DNA of 64,000 bases from Saccoglossus kowalevskii (Eukaryota; Hemichordata; Enteropneusta; Harrimaniidae): NCBI RefSeq assembly GCF_000003605.2, contig NW_003124895.1:407376-471375 (forward strand). The letters run 5' to 3'. The notes under the pieces are model-generated. The model saw only the letters and a program-made list of their open reading frames with translations, did no database searches and was not told where the DNA came from. Position numbers and translations under genes: made by a program. This document shows positions 22,461-36,042 of this stretch, in pieces (within the stretch, counting starts at the first letter, position 1; each line of letters opens with the position of its first letter).

Positions 22461-24672
22461 ATAAATAAATTAACAAATAATAAATGAATAATTTATTTAT
22501 CTTATACGAAGTGGATGGACGTATCACCTGAAGCATATTTTTAGAGTCATGCCTGAAGCGACGGGAGAGCACCGAGTGTCACAATAATAATATTCTTATA
22601 GTCTCAGCTGGGTACCTATAGTACCGGTCAAAAGGGGGCGTGGAAAAATACATCAACAAATCTCTATGTGATTACCGGTTACTTCACAGTTCACGTACAA
22701 ATCATCCGCCGTTGCATTGAAATCTTAATAATATGACTCCGACAACGGACCGAGTCGGATTGTGATCGGGTGTCGCATTAATCACTTTTGACATAGGCAG
22801 CACGCAGTGTATTATTGTCCGGGCACTGTTGAGGCCCCGGTTAATCCCGCCCTGTATTCAGCGTTGTAAAGCACGGACACCAGCCGAGCTCACGGTACAG
22901 ACTAAGCGCCGCCACCCAGAGTTAATACAATGCTTGAAAAAAGTTTGCCGGAACTGGTGACTTGTATTGTGGTAAAATATGTGACATGACGGGGGATATT
23001 GGAAAGTAACTCATTTTTGTTTGAGGTCAATAACAAGAGCGGCACTCCCATTTGTTATCGTCTCATCAGTATTTTCTTGATAACTAAAACCATAAAATAG
23101 CTCTATGCTAAAACTAAAACTTACATTTAAAAAAAATGTCAAGTGAACTCAAAATTTATAGATATTGCAATAAGATGGTTCGTTAAATTTAGCCGAACTC
23201 ATCGAAATTTATTTTTGTAACATTAACTATGCTGATTATTTATATATTTATTCCCAGAGAACTAATAATTATTAGTTGTCTGAGATTTAATGTTGAAGAG
23301 TAAAGCGAATAGCACCAATGCGTCAATTCAATATATAGTATACATTAGTATATCAGTGAATTACAACAACTGGGGCCAGGGAGGGTAACGTGACAAATTA
23401 AATCATCTTGTCAGATGTATGACTTATACCCCACACTGTTCGCCTAATCTGATTGAATCCGATGTAAGGATATACGCCATTTAATTTGTCTAGTTTTACA
23501 TATATATATATATAGTATCTCTATCGTCTTAGTCCCGTCACGGTGCCGGTTAAGAAGACGTCATCGAGATAGTCGATATATGAACGACAAGTAAAACCTA
23601 AAAAAAACACGAGTGAATAAAAACAAAAGTTCTTGAAATGGTGAGAAAAATGGTGCCTATTTTTTAAAAATCAGAATGACTGTCCTGATTTACAACTAGA
23701 TGAAATATATATTATATATTTTTGAGATAAGACTACGTGTTTTGCAAGTAAATTTCCCGTTTTACGAAGTTCCGAATACACTTGGTTTTGAGCAAAATGG
23801 AGATTCATGCCCTGAACCAAAATAACGACTCGGAAGTTGGTCGGCACTGCCATCATCTAATTGTGTCAATTCTTCGCCATTCAAATCAGAACGAAATTAA
23901 CAAAATTCACTTCCTGAAACCCAAGTTTCTACCTGAACGAAATAGTATGTAAGTATAATCTCCATTGGTTCTTCAATTTCCGTTTTGTAGATTGTAGTTA
24001 CGGTATGGACTAGGATTCTACACCCATGTCAATGCGCCAATTGGTTCCACAATGTGTACAATTTTGAGAAATCGGTTCTCACGCCAGCAACGGTGTAATA
24101 AGTCACATCGTTTGTTTAGATTCAGTAAAACACCAGTCCACGTTCATTACAAGATTAATTTGAACAGTGGATACTAAGCATAAGGAAAATGACAATTAAT
24201 TATCATATTCAACATGAAAATTGTAGCAGACGACGAGGCTTATATAGCGCAAGGCTGCCAGAAATAAGTTTCATATATTCTATTAAAGGTAATGCTCACA
24301 GATGTGACATTATTCGTAGTTTATATTTATGATTTCCGCGTTGCAAATTTACTTGTAAATTATATTGCCATTAAAGTTCACGAGTCTACAGATGTTCTTC
24401 GCGGATTTTCCCAAATGATATTTGGCGCGCTGCATAAAGTAGATTTCCCAATTTATTATAAAGTTAATACCTAACCGTCAAAGTCCAATAAAAAAATATT
24501 CAGTTAATGCCACTTTCATACATCACGTTTCTGACGCATGGGACACGTTTATCCCCCGACGCCGATGAGTTTTCCATATCAGTGACGTCATTGGCTGCTA
24601 AATCTGCCTTTCTCGTTCTCTTTTATCGCTAAATATGCCAATGTAAAGCGTCAATGTTGTACGTAAGCGTGA

Positions 24673-24735
24673 CTGTCGTCGTGTTCGGTATGGGTACTGG
24701 GCGTTGTACACGCATGTAAACGAAAGTATTGTTAC
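24673..24735 (-). mobile_element. hairpin element family, partial copy 3
   Basis: cgtcgtgttcggtatgggta, then gcgttgtacacgcatgtaaa, follows the family order in reverse. Confidence 0.45.
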
Positions 24736-25404
24736 CTTCCCGGCGTTACCTTTAATGGTAATTTACCAACTTCCCCACGCCATTATTATAGACGTCTCGA
24801 CGGCAAACAAACGTAAAGGTCGATTGGTGCTGCGAACCACCATTCAGACATACCCCAATTTTATTTTCCAAATCAAGGTGTACAATTGGAAAACACGTAA
24901 GGGGTTGGCCATTTGAAATCAGGGGGAAGTGACTGAAAGATTTGTTTTAAAAAAAGCAAGCTAGGCACCGAGAGAAAAACAGATGCTTGTAAAGTGTTAC
25001 AGGAACAAGTGTTTCAAAAATTAAATAAAAATAAAAATGCACAGACAATTAATTGCTCATGCTGTTCCATTCACCTCCATGATTTCAAAATGGTTGCACC
25101 CTAAGATACACACTTACGTCACACAACGAATGCGACCTGCGATGTTCATTTCCCTAAAAGTCAATGATGTCGCGAAACCCATTATATAAACCTATTTTTC
25201 TGCAATATTGGCCAACAAAACATCATTTCAGGAAATTAATCACGAATAAAATGTTCTTATTTTGATGTAGTCAGCTGGGGGTAGGTACGGAAGGAGATAT
25301 AACGAACGTCACTACATAATCGCCGGGAACCAGCTATAAATAGCATTTTAATTATTTTCAGTAGAAAGTATCATTTTCGGTAATCGAACTTACTGGCGAA
25401 GCTA

Positions 25405-25495
25405 CTGATAAAACAACGGCCATGCAGCGCTTGTTCGAATTTCGCGTAAATAATAAACATGGTTTTATTTTATACGCGTTGTATACTTGCACGTA
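25405..25495 (+). mobile_element. hairpin element family, partial copy 4
   Basis: gcagcgcttgttcgaatttc, gcgtaaataataaacatgg and tatacgcgttgtatac match the forward consensus; both ends are eroded. Confidence 0.5.
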
Positions 25496-26880
25496 ACCAA
25501 TATCAAACAAGCCGTAGAGGGCGACTACAGCCTGAGGGCTTCAAGGTCATGCTGTATGGAAAGCGACTGTCATGTTTTATTTGTGTAACAGGAAACACTG
25601 ATTATTCATACGTTGACTACCCTCACAACAGCGTGCAAACCGCGCCAAGCTTTGAAATCTTCCCTTGTCCTAGCATATCGAAGTCGTACGGAATAAATTC
25701 TGTCATTGTATTTTGAAACTCTGTCACAATATGGGACGGAAAATAAACCCTCCGTGGACATGCGACATATCAAAGCGTTCGCACATTCAAGTTAGTTCGT
25801 GTAATCAGGTATTGATTACTGGATGTACCGCAAACACACGAAAACCATATTATTGGTATCGTTTTCTATACTGTGAAGCTGAAAAAGATGATTTGTGTCA
25901 GACTTACGAGGTTAAAAAACAGCTTTTTTGAATTAGTTTTGGCGAGGTACTGAGGATAAATCGAGAAATTGAGAGTAAGGTATACTTGTATGCTATGTTC
26001 AAACTAAGAGGTCAAGATATCAACATAAAAGAAAGCAAGCAGGTGACTGAACAGGAAGGAGTACCTATCCCGTGTTAACAAGGACTGTTTAAGGTATTTC
26101 ACTACCATTAAAACATCTAAAAAAATGATCACAGTAAATCATTCCAAAATTTTTGTGTGATGATTCACATACAAGAACGTCAATCATAACGTTGTTTGTG
26201 GAGAAAGAAGGCTGTTTCCAAGACAACATATGCAAAATAATCTAAAAAGTGTCCATTTTGGAAAACTTCCAATAGGATTCAGTTAAAACACAATATTCCA
26301 TGGATAATTAATATTTAGAATTCTCCTATTTTTTCGTGACAGTCATTTTGAAGTATGATTGAGTGTTTCTGTCATGTGAACCAATCGTAAACTATTAAAA
26401 AACGCATTTTCGATCAATTTTCGAGGTCGTTTTATGGAAAACGTCAGTTCGGCGTTTATATATAGTTTATATGACAGTTATAGTAAAACCCCTCTTGCTG
26501 GATTTCGAGAATTTCTGAATATTCTTTTTAATGGTACCAAACTACCTTCAAATTCTTAAAAAGTTTCGGATCCAAATATGATAGACGTATTCGAGATGAT
26601 CGGACAGGCAGAAAATGTGTCAGATTCCCTCCTTTTCTTCACACAGAAACGTTGAAAAATTAAAAATTAAATTCCAATGTGAATGTAGTCGACAACATTT
26701 AATAATTATGTTTAATTTAGATTTGGCGCCCCTTCTGTAATTTTACTAATACGTGATTCATGCAGGCAGACCTGTAGTCTATTTTATTAAATATGAATTA
26801 TATTATTTCTATTATCACTGCGCCCTCTGTCGACATTGGCTACCTACACATAGCCAGCGGGAGGTCACTTTTAATGCGCC

Positions 26881-26958
26881 ACGTTCGTCATACCTCGTCG
26901 CGTTCGATATGGGTCCCATACGACGTACTCAACGTGTCAAACATTGTTCGATAACACG
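26881..26958 (-). mobile_element. hairpin element family, copy 5
   Basis: gtcgcgttcgatatgggtcc, catacgacgta and acattgttcgataacacg match the reverse consensus. Confidence 0.55.
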
Positions 26959-27862
26959 GAATTAGAACGCGCGATGCACGACGAACATCATTTATGTTCA
27001 ACTTTTGCATAAGATGACCTGCTGTGATTACCCAAAATCCTCTGTGGTTTATACTGCATGTATTGGTTGGTGAGAATTTGGTAAATTCCATCAGCATACA
27101 ACCATCTGTGGCTATTTTTTTCGAAGAGTTGTTCTTTCTTTTTTTCAAAATTGCTGATAAGTTTGTTGTTTTTCTGTGATAGTTGTTTCATAGTAGCGTA
27201 GAGAGAGCAAGTACCTATGCTGTTGATTATATTCCCAAAAAAATTACAGCATTTGTAGCTCCTCTATATAGTAAATTGTTCTTTCCCAATGGGAAAAATG
27301 ATAATAATCGTACACGTTTTTGAACGTCAAGGGAGCCAGAGACCAGCAGAATTACCGGAACGCATCTAGTATACCAACTAATACAGCAAAACACATTATT
27401 ATTGGAAAACGCCCACATGTGGCTCGCTAAGGAGATATGACAGAGTAAGAAAGTAATTAGGTTCATTTAGATATACAATTGAGATAATAATTGCGATAAC
27501 TAATCTCTAAAGAATCGCAATTACGTTCTTTCAGTTACCGCTGTGTGTTTCAAGTATTATAGTAATCTTCTTTCTCTTTATATTGTAGGATGGGTCGCTT
27601 GCATAGACGTGTAGCTCGGTATACTATCGTTGGATCTGTATCATTACCCGGGGTAACCATAATGCAAATGGCAGACAGATAATGTATGTGTATGATTGTG
27701 CTGAGTTATCGTCAATAATGACTCGATGAAACGGAAAAAAACTTATAATACAATGCATAATATATTCACACGACACCGGGAAACTATAACCAGTGTTAAT
27801 AATATAAACTCACGTAGCAATAACGCGAGATCTCGTATTCATAACGCTAAATTATGTTAAAA

Positions 27863-28065
27863 TAATGTGAGGTCACACACTCATTATACAAATTCGCAGA
27901 ATACTGCTGGGGAGGTCAACTATGAGTAAAATATCATTTAAAACGAGATCGATCTTGCTTTGGTATCTTCGTTTGAACGCTATTAGTCGGAGATCACCGA
28001 TGTGAAATAGTTGATTACGCGTCACTGTTTTGAGATCACGGTTGAAATTTCGAGACCTCACATTA
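27863..28065. repeat. inverted repeat, possible MITE
   Basis: taatgtgaggtc at 27863-27874 faces gacctcacatta at 28054-28065. The arms are only 12 bp and no target duplication is evident. Confidence 0.3.
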
Positions 28066-28348
28066 CAGCTCACGAATCTATTAGCACAGATCGCATATAA
28101 AGCATATATTATATAATATTATTGTGCATTATCGTGAAATGATAAGGCAAAACCTCGTATAATATTATAGCATTTGAAATTTTCCCCTACGTGCTTTTAT
28201 TACAAGACGGGCATGGCGTAGGTGATAAACAATGAAGAGATCAATAACGCAAGGAGAGTTTTGTGCAGAAAATGACCATCCCACCGCCATCAAATCATAT
28301 CCACCAAGTAGCAAAAGGTCGAAGTATGTACACACACAAAAAAAAAAC

Positions 28349-28440
28349 ATGTCAGTAAACAAGCTGCTCTCTGATTGGTCTGAATGTTAAGTGTCAGGGC
28401 TGAGTAGCCAATCACCCTGGGGCGCAATCTTGTAAGTAGA
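28349..28440. repeat. inverted-CCAAT repeat, copy 1
   Basis: tgtcagtaaacaagctgctc, tctgattggtctgaatgtt, agccaatcac and caatcttgtaagtag match 34171-34254 over most of their length. Confidence 0.7.
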
Positions 28441-30224
28441 GTTCTGCATTCAGTTTACCCCAAAAAGGAGAGTACCGGTATTGAATCGCGCGTTTTCGCC
28501 GTGGTCTAGTGATTTAGAGGACGCATGCGCAGGGTGACAGTGACGTAAAACACCCCAGGTGTAAATCAAACCGAATCTGCTCAATCGTAAATATGGGAGC
28601 TGCAGTTGTCGGTAAGCTTGACGAGTTGACAGAAACAGCCCACAGTCCGGGATTACAGCTACGTAGACATGCCGCACTGCTGTTCATGGGGAGCGACAAC
28701 AAGCGGCCCACTTGAGTGGTGAGACCAATCGAAGACAAATTGAGCTCCTTAGGTGGCTGATAAATTTATTATTTCGCTGAGTTCTTGTTTTTTACAAATC
28801 CGATTTTTAAAAATATTCTGTTTCGTAGTTATACATAAACATTTCTCCCTGGGCGAATCAGCGTGAAGGAGAATTTGCAGATCATGATAATGAGAAGCAT
28901 TCTGCCAATTACAGCATGGCTGTCGATCTCATTTTTAAACGTACAACCGCCAGGTGCGTATTATGTTAACCGTCCCCCGGTGACCAATTGGCCGTCGAAA
29001 ATATGCCCGATCCTAGCCGAGAATGAGAGTTGTGTAATTATTGTCGCATACTTCACGTAATGGGGATTATGATAGAGAGCATCACGACCGATTTCATTAC
29101 CGGGCCCAGTCAGCTGGGATTTGCGTTTACTGGTGAACTACTGGGGACGCGGTCTACTTGTTGGCATCAGCTGGGAGTTCCTCAATAGAATTGACTTTAG
29201 GGCGAATGAAGTACTCAGACATATGTCGTTATAAAACATGCAAACAACAAGTCTGTGTATCGTATTTCTAGTTTTCGTCGTGTACCGTGTAAGCGGAGTG
29301 TGAGCAAAACGCGATATTATGCAAATTAGGTATACATTGAAACGACATTCACGTTCACAAGGTGTGCAACGCTAATTAATCGAATAATTGTACCGGCTTA
29401 TAAGCAAAAATACCTAATGAATCGTTAACGAGTAGTCCGTGATTACTAACCTCAAAGCGACACAATTCTTACTGTTACCATAGCAGCGATTCAAGCAATC
29501 GTCCACTGTATCGAACGCATCAATTGAGAACTTGAAGCCAGAATAATAACAATCCATGGTAACTATATGTAAACGGTTAAATATTCCTCATTTCAAAATT
29601 ACATGTACAATTTCCGATGCCCTCGTGGCATCATTCATTTTAATCTAAAAATATGTCGTGTCGTAAAAATTCGAAAGTTGCACTTTATGACTAGAAAACA
29701 AATATTGTATCGATAATATCAGTTTTGTGTTATACAACTGTGTTACGACAAAGGTGAATATAATGCAAACGTTGCTAATGTAAGAGAGCGTTTAAATCGT
29801 TATCTCATTTTTAATCTACTTTTTAAAACATCATGTTATTAAAGTTGATCGATACCGTTTAACAAACCCTATACAAATTGTTCATTTGTTTAGGCACGGT
29901 GGGGGAATCATCCGTTAAAGTCAGATGTTAGAAAAAAAAGAATGTCACCGCCCTCGTTGTTGAGAGAAACGTGTATTTATTTTGACAGAATTAAAAAAAA
30001 AATGCTCCTACTATAAATGCCCCCTGATATCATGGCGCTAATCGTCAACTTGTGGACGAATGATTTAACTAATAATACGGCGGTGTCACGAATGAGTTAA
30101 CTAACAATGTAGTAAATAAAAGTAAACTAACTATTAATTAGAAGAATGAATATATGTCCGAATTCTGTGGACATCGAATACTACTACACACATTTGTGTG
30201 AGCGATTACAGCGAGTAGTTTATC
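28441..30224. other. no recognised gene; GC-richer patch
   Basis: The segment near 28500-28740 is less AT-rich and has gcatgcgcag and tgacgtaa motifs like NRF-1 and CRE sites. I find no convincing exon downstream. A short ORF at 28863-29060 with a hydrophobic start is not recognised. Confidence 0.3.
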
Positions 30225-30370
30225 GATTTACTAAAATAGAACTGACGTAACCATAGATCGTCGAAGCGCGTGAACAGTTATTAGTTCACGCGTGAGTTGA
30301 GCGAAATTCAAGATGGCGCAACGCACGCTTCGTGTGTCGCCGCTGATAAAATGACGCGAAATGCTATTCA
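30225..30370 (-). repeat. 'gccatcttgaat' repeat family, copy 1
   Basis: Its - strand reads agcggcgacac, gcgccatcttgaatt, cgcgtgaactaa, ggttacgtca, ttctattttagtaaatc. The same series occurs on the + strand at about 54490-54625. Confidence 0.65.
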
Positions 30371-30809
30371 AAGTTGAACTATTATCAGTTCGTTTCCAGA
30401 AAACGATTGCTTTTATCATTGAACAACATCCTAATGGTGTTTTATCATGAATGAGCTGTTCGTTACGCATAATTTGTGAAACAACACACAAAATGGCGGC
30501 GCCCATTGACGGCAAGTGCACTGTTTTCAAAGACTTAGGGTGTATAGATATCTTGCATACCATTCTATATATACACATGTTATCCATAGAGCTTGCTTCG
30601 CGTTAGTGTGGGTCGGTCACGAGCGGGTTAATTCTGTTCCGTGAATGGCCACAGCAAGGTTACGTGTTGGGGACTTAGCCGACATACCACAGACTACTAT
30701 TTTATATGTGCCCGTTTCCGAGACCACGGTGACGTGACGAGCGCGTTACTCGTACATGACTCAGTATAGTTTTCGGTGTGGCGGCCGCTCGTAGAGACGA
30801 TGAAACTCA

Positions 30810-30840
30810 TTCGTAAATCAAACCAAATCAAATCAAATCA
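30810..30840. repeat. (AAATC)n short array
   Basis: Four to five aaatc/aaacc units. A similar short stretch precedes the ATATC array at 52334. Confidence 0.7.
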
Positions 30841-31109
30841 TAGTAATTTTGTTTCAACTTTAACAGAGGAGTTGAGAGCTCACCTGCAGTGTGAATAATG
30901 AAAAATAGTGGGAGGAAAGGTAGCTGATACAGCTTGGTTTAGTTGAGAACAAGGCAGACGAATATTTTCATTCGTTCTGATAGTTTTAGAATCATACTAC
31001 TCATAATTCAACAGAGGAATTCTACAGAATTTGTGATCAACGAACCTATTTCGCTCTTCTCGCGCGTGCGCGTCTCAAGTTAAGATATCGGGTTTGGGAT
31101 AATGATCAC

Positions 31110-31206
31110 GTTCTGCGGTAAATAAACAATGTATTTTACACGCGTTGTTTAAGTCGCTATGAGTCCCATATCGAACAGGACGCGGCGCGAAGACTGCCGC
31201 CCTTTA
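31110..31206 (+). mobile_element. hairpin element family, copy 6
   Basis: gtaaataaacaatgtatttt, acacgcgttgtt, gagtcccatatcgaacagga and gactgccgcccttt match the right part of the consensus and preserve its terminus. Confidence 0.6.
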
Positions 31207-34082
31207 AGTTAGATGAATAGCATTCGAACAATACACAGATACGCCGAACCAAGTGATAATCGCGGCCGAGTGATCACGTTGCATGTAAAGTAGTAAGGCA
31301 CGATCTGATTGTGAAACTCCTGCCAAGCCGTGCAAAAAAAAGAAAGATGCAGACTGAGCGTATACGTTGTAAAATACATTTAACGCAGCTATTCCGGCCT
31401 CATAACTTTCAAGTCTGCCACAACTTGTCACATGTTTATTTGTTACTTTGTAAGGCAAACACAGATAACATAGGAATTCTTATTAATTCGTATTAATGGT
31501 TTTCGTCAATAGGGTCACATCATATACACTGTAACTTGTGAAAGCAAATCTCGGTGATCATTTAAATGACAATTTTGTCTTCTAAACACTACATCTATAT
31601 TGCTTAGATCATACACCTTTCCTCCAGAGTATATATGAATCAGAATCCCCGCAATCCGGACAGAGTTTCTGCAGTGACCTTAATTCATGCCGTCCAATAG
31701 CAGGCGACGGGCGATACTTGTACTCCGCGGTTGGACAACAGCAAGTGCTTTGCCTACTGAAACGTTTCAGATAATGGCATCGTATATTTGAACAAGGCTT
31801 TATTCCTCAGCTACTGAGAGCGAGGTTATTTGTAGATATGCTGGCGATCGCCTCTGTGTTTCCGGAAGTACTATGGGAGATTGCATGATGGGAGTGGAAA
31901 GTCTTTTGATCAGTAAAATAATTTTAGAAAAGTAAAAACTAGAGTGACTGTGAAATGAAGTTTGGTTTTAAATATTAAATATCGTGGAATCTGGATGAAA
32001 TAATGAAAGGAAACTGAAGTGGTATGAAAGGGCAGTAAATGTAGCCAGAATGCAAGGACAGAATCCGGGGTCAAAATACGTCACAATACATCCATCAAGG
32101 CGGTTGCAAAGTGTCAACAATTATGGATGAAGTAAAAGATTTCGTTTGCAGTTTGCGTGAATGGCCGGAGAGAACAAATCGTGCAAATTCTGTGCTTCAG
32201 TAACAGTATTTGCTACTTTTTTGTGCAATGGAAATTAATACAAGAAATGCTGCCAAAAGACATGCCCTTCTAGTAAACAAAACAACATTAGAACGTTTAT
32301 CTTGAGAAATTGAGAAGACGAAAATCCCTTGGGACAGTCGTTCAATTCGTTTATATTCAATTCGTTTATTTAAAGTCAGTTTGAAATACCTAGCCAAAGG
32401 CTAATATCACTGACTACTAAAAATTACTTCAAACAAAAGCAAAAAATTACAAACATCAAACACAGAGAAAAACAACAATAAGATTTCACAAATAATCAAT
32501 TAAATATCGTTGTGAAACAATAGACATGCTTCGCCAGGGTATCAAGGTTATTTTGATTATTTGATAATGGAAACTTCTGCTTTATGGAAGAGCAAAATTC
32601 AATGTCATTGGCACAGTAATGACGTTTTTAGAGGGGTGACTCGCTAGAATTCGCCGTGACTCCGGACTTTTCATTTGGGTTTATACAACACTTACTTGTT
32701 ACTATCAAGAAGGTTTAATGTCTTGTTTGTATTTGCACAATGTAAATGAAGGGTTTATTGTCAAAATATATACAGTTGCTTGTATGCCTATTGAAACTAT
32801 ACAAAATGACCAATGCACATCTGTTTCATGTGTTAAAAGAACGTTGCGATATTCTCATGGAATTGTTAAATCTTGGTATCATTCCCAACTGTCACCAAAC
32901 TGTACGTTTTGACGACTCGTATGCACTTCTGGGACTTGTAATAATTTTATGGAAACTGTACAGCAAATCACCTATTTCCTTATTAATTGTTCATAGTTTT
33001 TCTAAATTTAAGTTTTTATTGTTCATAATTATTTACAGTAATAACATATTTTTCCGATGATGCATGACAGCTTTGTCCACATGCAATAAGATATGTGTGA
33101 GTATGTTTCATGGATTAATAGGCCACTCCTTTGATTCAATTCCAACTACATCTCTGGAAATATCACTTGCTGTTTATCATCCATATTTTGATATCCCACA
33201 ATGTGTCGATTGCGTATCTGGAAATTCTAACTACTTTTTCGCAAAATTTGACCAGCCTTGCTTCTACCAGTCATTTGAGTCAACTCCCATATTGTCCTTC
33301 ACAGTGAAGGTTAATGCAGATATATTGTAAATTACACAGAGGTAACATTACAATACATTTCCCTTTACATTCCCCTGTATTACATAACAATCTTTGAGCT
33401 GAGGCAGTTATGGTTCTACAACCATCACCAGTTCTCTTGTTAGTATTGTCTATCTTTAAGACTTTAGTTCAGCATCATATCCTGATATAGGCCGTTGCAC
33501 TGTGACGTCAGTTGATAGTTTCAGTTTCTCTGGCTACCATACCCGAGATAGTGTCGGTCTCACAATCAAAAGGAATCGATGCGCTTTCGCTAAGGAAATC
33601 CTCCTTGCTTCATCTTTCACGGAGCGTGCTGAAGGATTTTTTTATTAGTACGACAGACACAATAAGTCTAAACCAGATTGCTTCAAACCCATGGCCCTGT
33701 TTTTTTATCGCAATGCAGCTCACTGCTTTTCTAACAGAGTAGCAATATTATTATCAGCTTACTACTAATCATTTCATCTTTATGGATATTTATACATTCC
33801 AAGAGCAGCTAAATCCAACTCGCCAATCAACCAGCACGGTGCGCATCGACGTCATTTGAAAACGTTCCAATGTTATTCAATCGGTCAATAGGAACCTCTC
33901 GTTTTAGTTTGAATTGCGAAATCTATAAATATTTATATTTGTGAAGGGAATGTCTTCGTTGCCCTGGAAGTATTACACACAGTTATATTTGACCTTTCAT
34001 ATTGTTATTCTGTTAGCAAAACAATGAGATAGTTTGCAATACTGCCTATTGGGTTTCTTTTTCTTTCAAACAGAAGAATATG
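31207..34082. other. no recognised gene
   Basis: Several ORFs of 60-104 residues occur at 32718-33742, with AT-driven composition and no recognisable motif. I do not call any of them. Confidence 0.4.
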
Positions 34083-34170
34083 TTCTATTCTATTCTATTC
34101 TATTCTATTCTATTCTATTCTATTCTATTCTATTCTATTCTATTCTATTCTATTCTATTCTATTCTATTC
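34083..34170. repeat. (TTCTA)n microsatellite
   Basis: About 17 perfect pentanucleotide units, directly abutting the inverted-CCAAT repeat at 34171. Confidence 0.95.
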
Positions 34171-34254
34171 TGTCAACAAACAAGCTGATCTCTGATTGGT
34201 CCGAATGTTCGGTGATAGGGTTGGGCAGCCAATCAGACACAATCTTGTAAGTAG
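34171..34254. repeat. inverted-CCAAT repeat, copy 2
   Basis: tgtcaacaaacaagctgatc, tctgattggtccgaatgtt, gcagccaatcag and caatcttgtaagtag. ATTGG and CCAAT are about 34 bp apart, as in copy 1. Confidence 0.7.
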
Positions 34255-35886
34255 TTTCGTATTGACTCGGCTACACTGTCATCACAATGGAACATGGTGC
34301 ACGCTCGACTTTTTATATATATTCGCTATACAGCCTCAATCTTACGCGAACCGTGTCAACTAGATACCCATAATCTAAAGCGTTTATTCATCCTATTCTG
34401 AAAACGTTTTCCCTGGGATGTCGATAGATTGGATCTCTTTACTTTCACGCCGGTAGTATTTTAAAGAGATTTAAGGTATTTTAAGGTTACTCTGATTACT
34501 GTCGGTCATAACTCTGCACGGGGATTACGTCATTGTAATCCTCTTATTAACCACTCTATCTTGAAGCCACGTTCAGACGGGCTAGACTAGCACGTGCCTA
34601 GTGCATTCGTCTAAACGCAGTATTAATAAAAAAAAAAGCCTGTATACTGCGATGATTCCCTTTTCATACGCTGAGTCAGGGGTGCTAAGTTTAGCGTTGG
34701 ATTTATTATATAATGGCGGCTTCGTCGAGACGACGACCTTTTCTACTAACTTGTGTGCCTGGATGGTCACGGATAGAAGCGTATCCATTATGCAAAGTAG
34801 TTCTTAGTTATTCGCATGGGAATCTTTCCTCTGTTAATAAATATACAATGTATAGACATTCGGATTGGGTATGGAACATTTATATCTTTCATCCGATCTT
34901 TATAGAGTAGCTGTACTGACTATTGAGAATAGTTAAAAGAGTTAGTCTTAATGCGTGACAGAGATACATCGATCGATGTGTGTCAACCTCGGGCAAAGTA
35001 CCCTGATATGAATACATGTTCAAGTCATGCAATTGGCTAGGTACATGTATACTTTATAAGCCACCTAATCACAGTCCCACAATCACCGACCTAGAAAATG
35101 CAGTTGCTTGTTGTTCCTAACCACGTGCTGGTAAATTAATAAATCAATGCCAGTAGAGACGAGGCTGTGTGGGAAGCTTGATCGATGTTGATGAACTGCG
35201 TATGTAATGCGTTACTTGAATGTGCGCCTGCTCTAGGGTTGTTGGGGCAATCACAAACAGTACGACCACTGAAGGCAGAGTGGAAATGGTATTACGAGTA
35301 AAAACGGAATGAGTCAGGGCTTCAGAATGATAAAATCAGTGAAAGTAGCCCACAACTTCATAGTTCATCGTACATTTCAATTCTCCGTGAAAAATAACTG
35401 AATTCGCCAAGCAACTAAATTCAATCGGTGTACTCACCGCTTATTTTATATAAATGGTCGAAAAGATTGGCAATTCGTTAATCGATTGCACCGTGAAAGG
35501 TATTTTCTGAATTTAACTTGAATGAAGTGTGTGCATGCACCACATGGTACACAGTGAATTTAAATTTTTCTCTATTGTGATGTTCAGTGTGTTTTTGTGA
35601 ATAAAATCAGTCGACTCACACGCTTGCTTCTTGCTTCACTACAAATATCAGTAAAATGCAGGGAAATAAAATTGAATTATTATTATTGATGAATGGCGAA
35701 TTTGCGTGAACTAAAGAATGGGTCAACTAGAAATACAGCTACGATTCTTGGGAACATGCTCCTGGGTAATGTACAGTTTCAGACCTAAACAACAGTCGTT
35801 TCTAGGCGGGTAATTAATTAAGGGTCTGTGATTTTGTATGACAATGTCTGTACACGTGCTGAATTCACAATGTTCTGATTTTCAAG
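34255..35886. other. no recognised gene
   Basis: A short inverted repeat acgttcagacg / cgtctaaacg at about 34568-34617 is noted. A small ORF starting atggcggcttcg at 34713 has no recognisable features. Confidence 0.35.
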
Positions 35887-36042
35887 ATGAATTACTGTCA
35901 TCTAGTCAGATTTATTTTGCTATTCATGGGAAGCATTTCATTTTATTTTACCCAGCCAATAACAGACAAGAGTAAGAAAAAACTAGCCTGCGTGCTAGAT
36001 TTTGCTGAAAGGTTGCACAGCGTGAATGACGCGTCTTCTTTA
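35887..36042 (+). CDS. possible first coding exon with signal peptide (unknown protein)
   Basis: An ATG at 35887 opens exactly 52 codons that end on a phase-0 splice donor, tta|gtaagt, at 36043. The start MNYCHLVRFILLFMGSISFY looks like a signal peptide, followed by a charged segment, DKSKKKLACVLDFAERLH. I do not recognise the product and found no matching downstream exon; the 310-N gap at 36490 could hide one. Without the splice the frame runs to a stop at 36111. Chance occurrence is quite possible. Confidence 0.25.

Noticed and set aside
27589-27682. Short open exon after a good acceptor (tttctctttatattgtag), reading MGRLHRRVARYTIVG
   Set aside because: Only about 30 codons, no homology recognised, no upstream partner exon; splice-like signals are frequent in AT-rich DNA.
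28505-28535. tRNA-like A-box (gtggtctagtgatttagagg)
   Set aside because: No B-box at the proper distance and no cloverleaf; not a tRNA gene.
28863-29060. 65-residue ORF with a hydrophobic start
   Set aside because: Resembles a signal peptide only loosely; no homology or clear exon structure.
32718-33330. Cluster of ORFs up to 104 residues on the + strand
   Set aside because: AT-rich composition, overlapping frames, no motif or splice structure; I could not support a gene or pseudogene.
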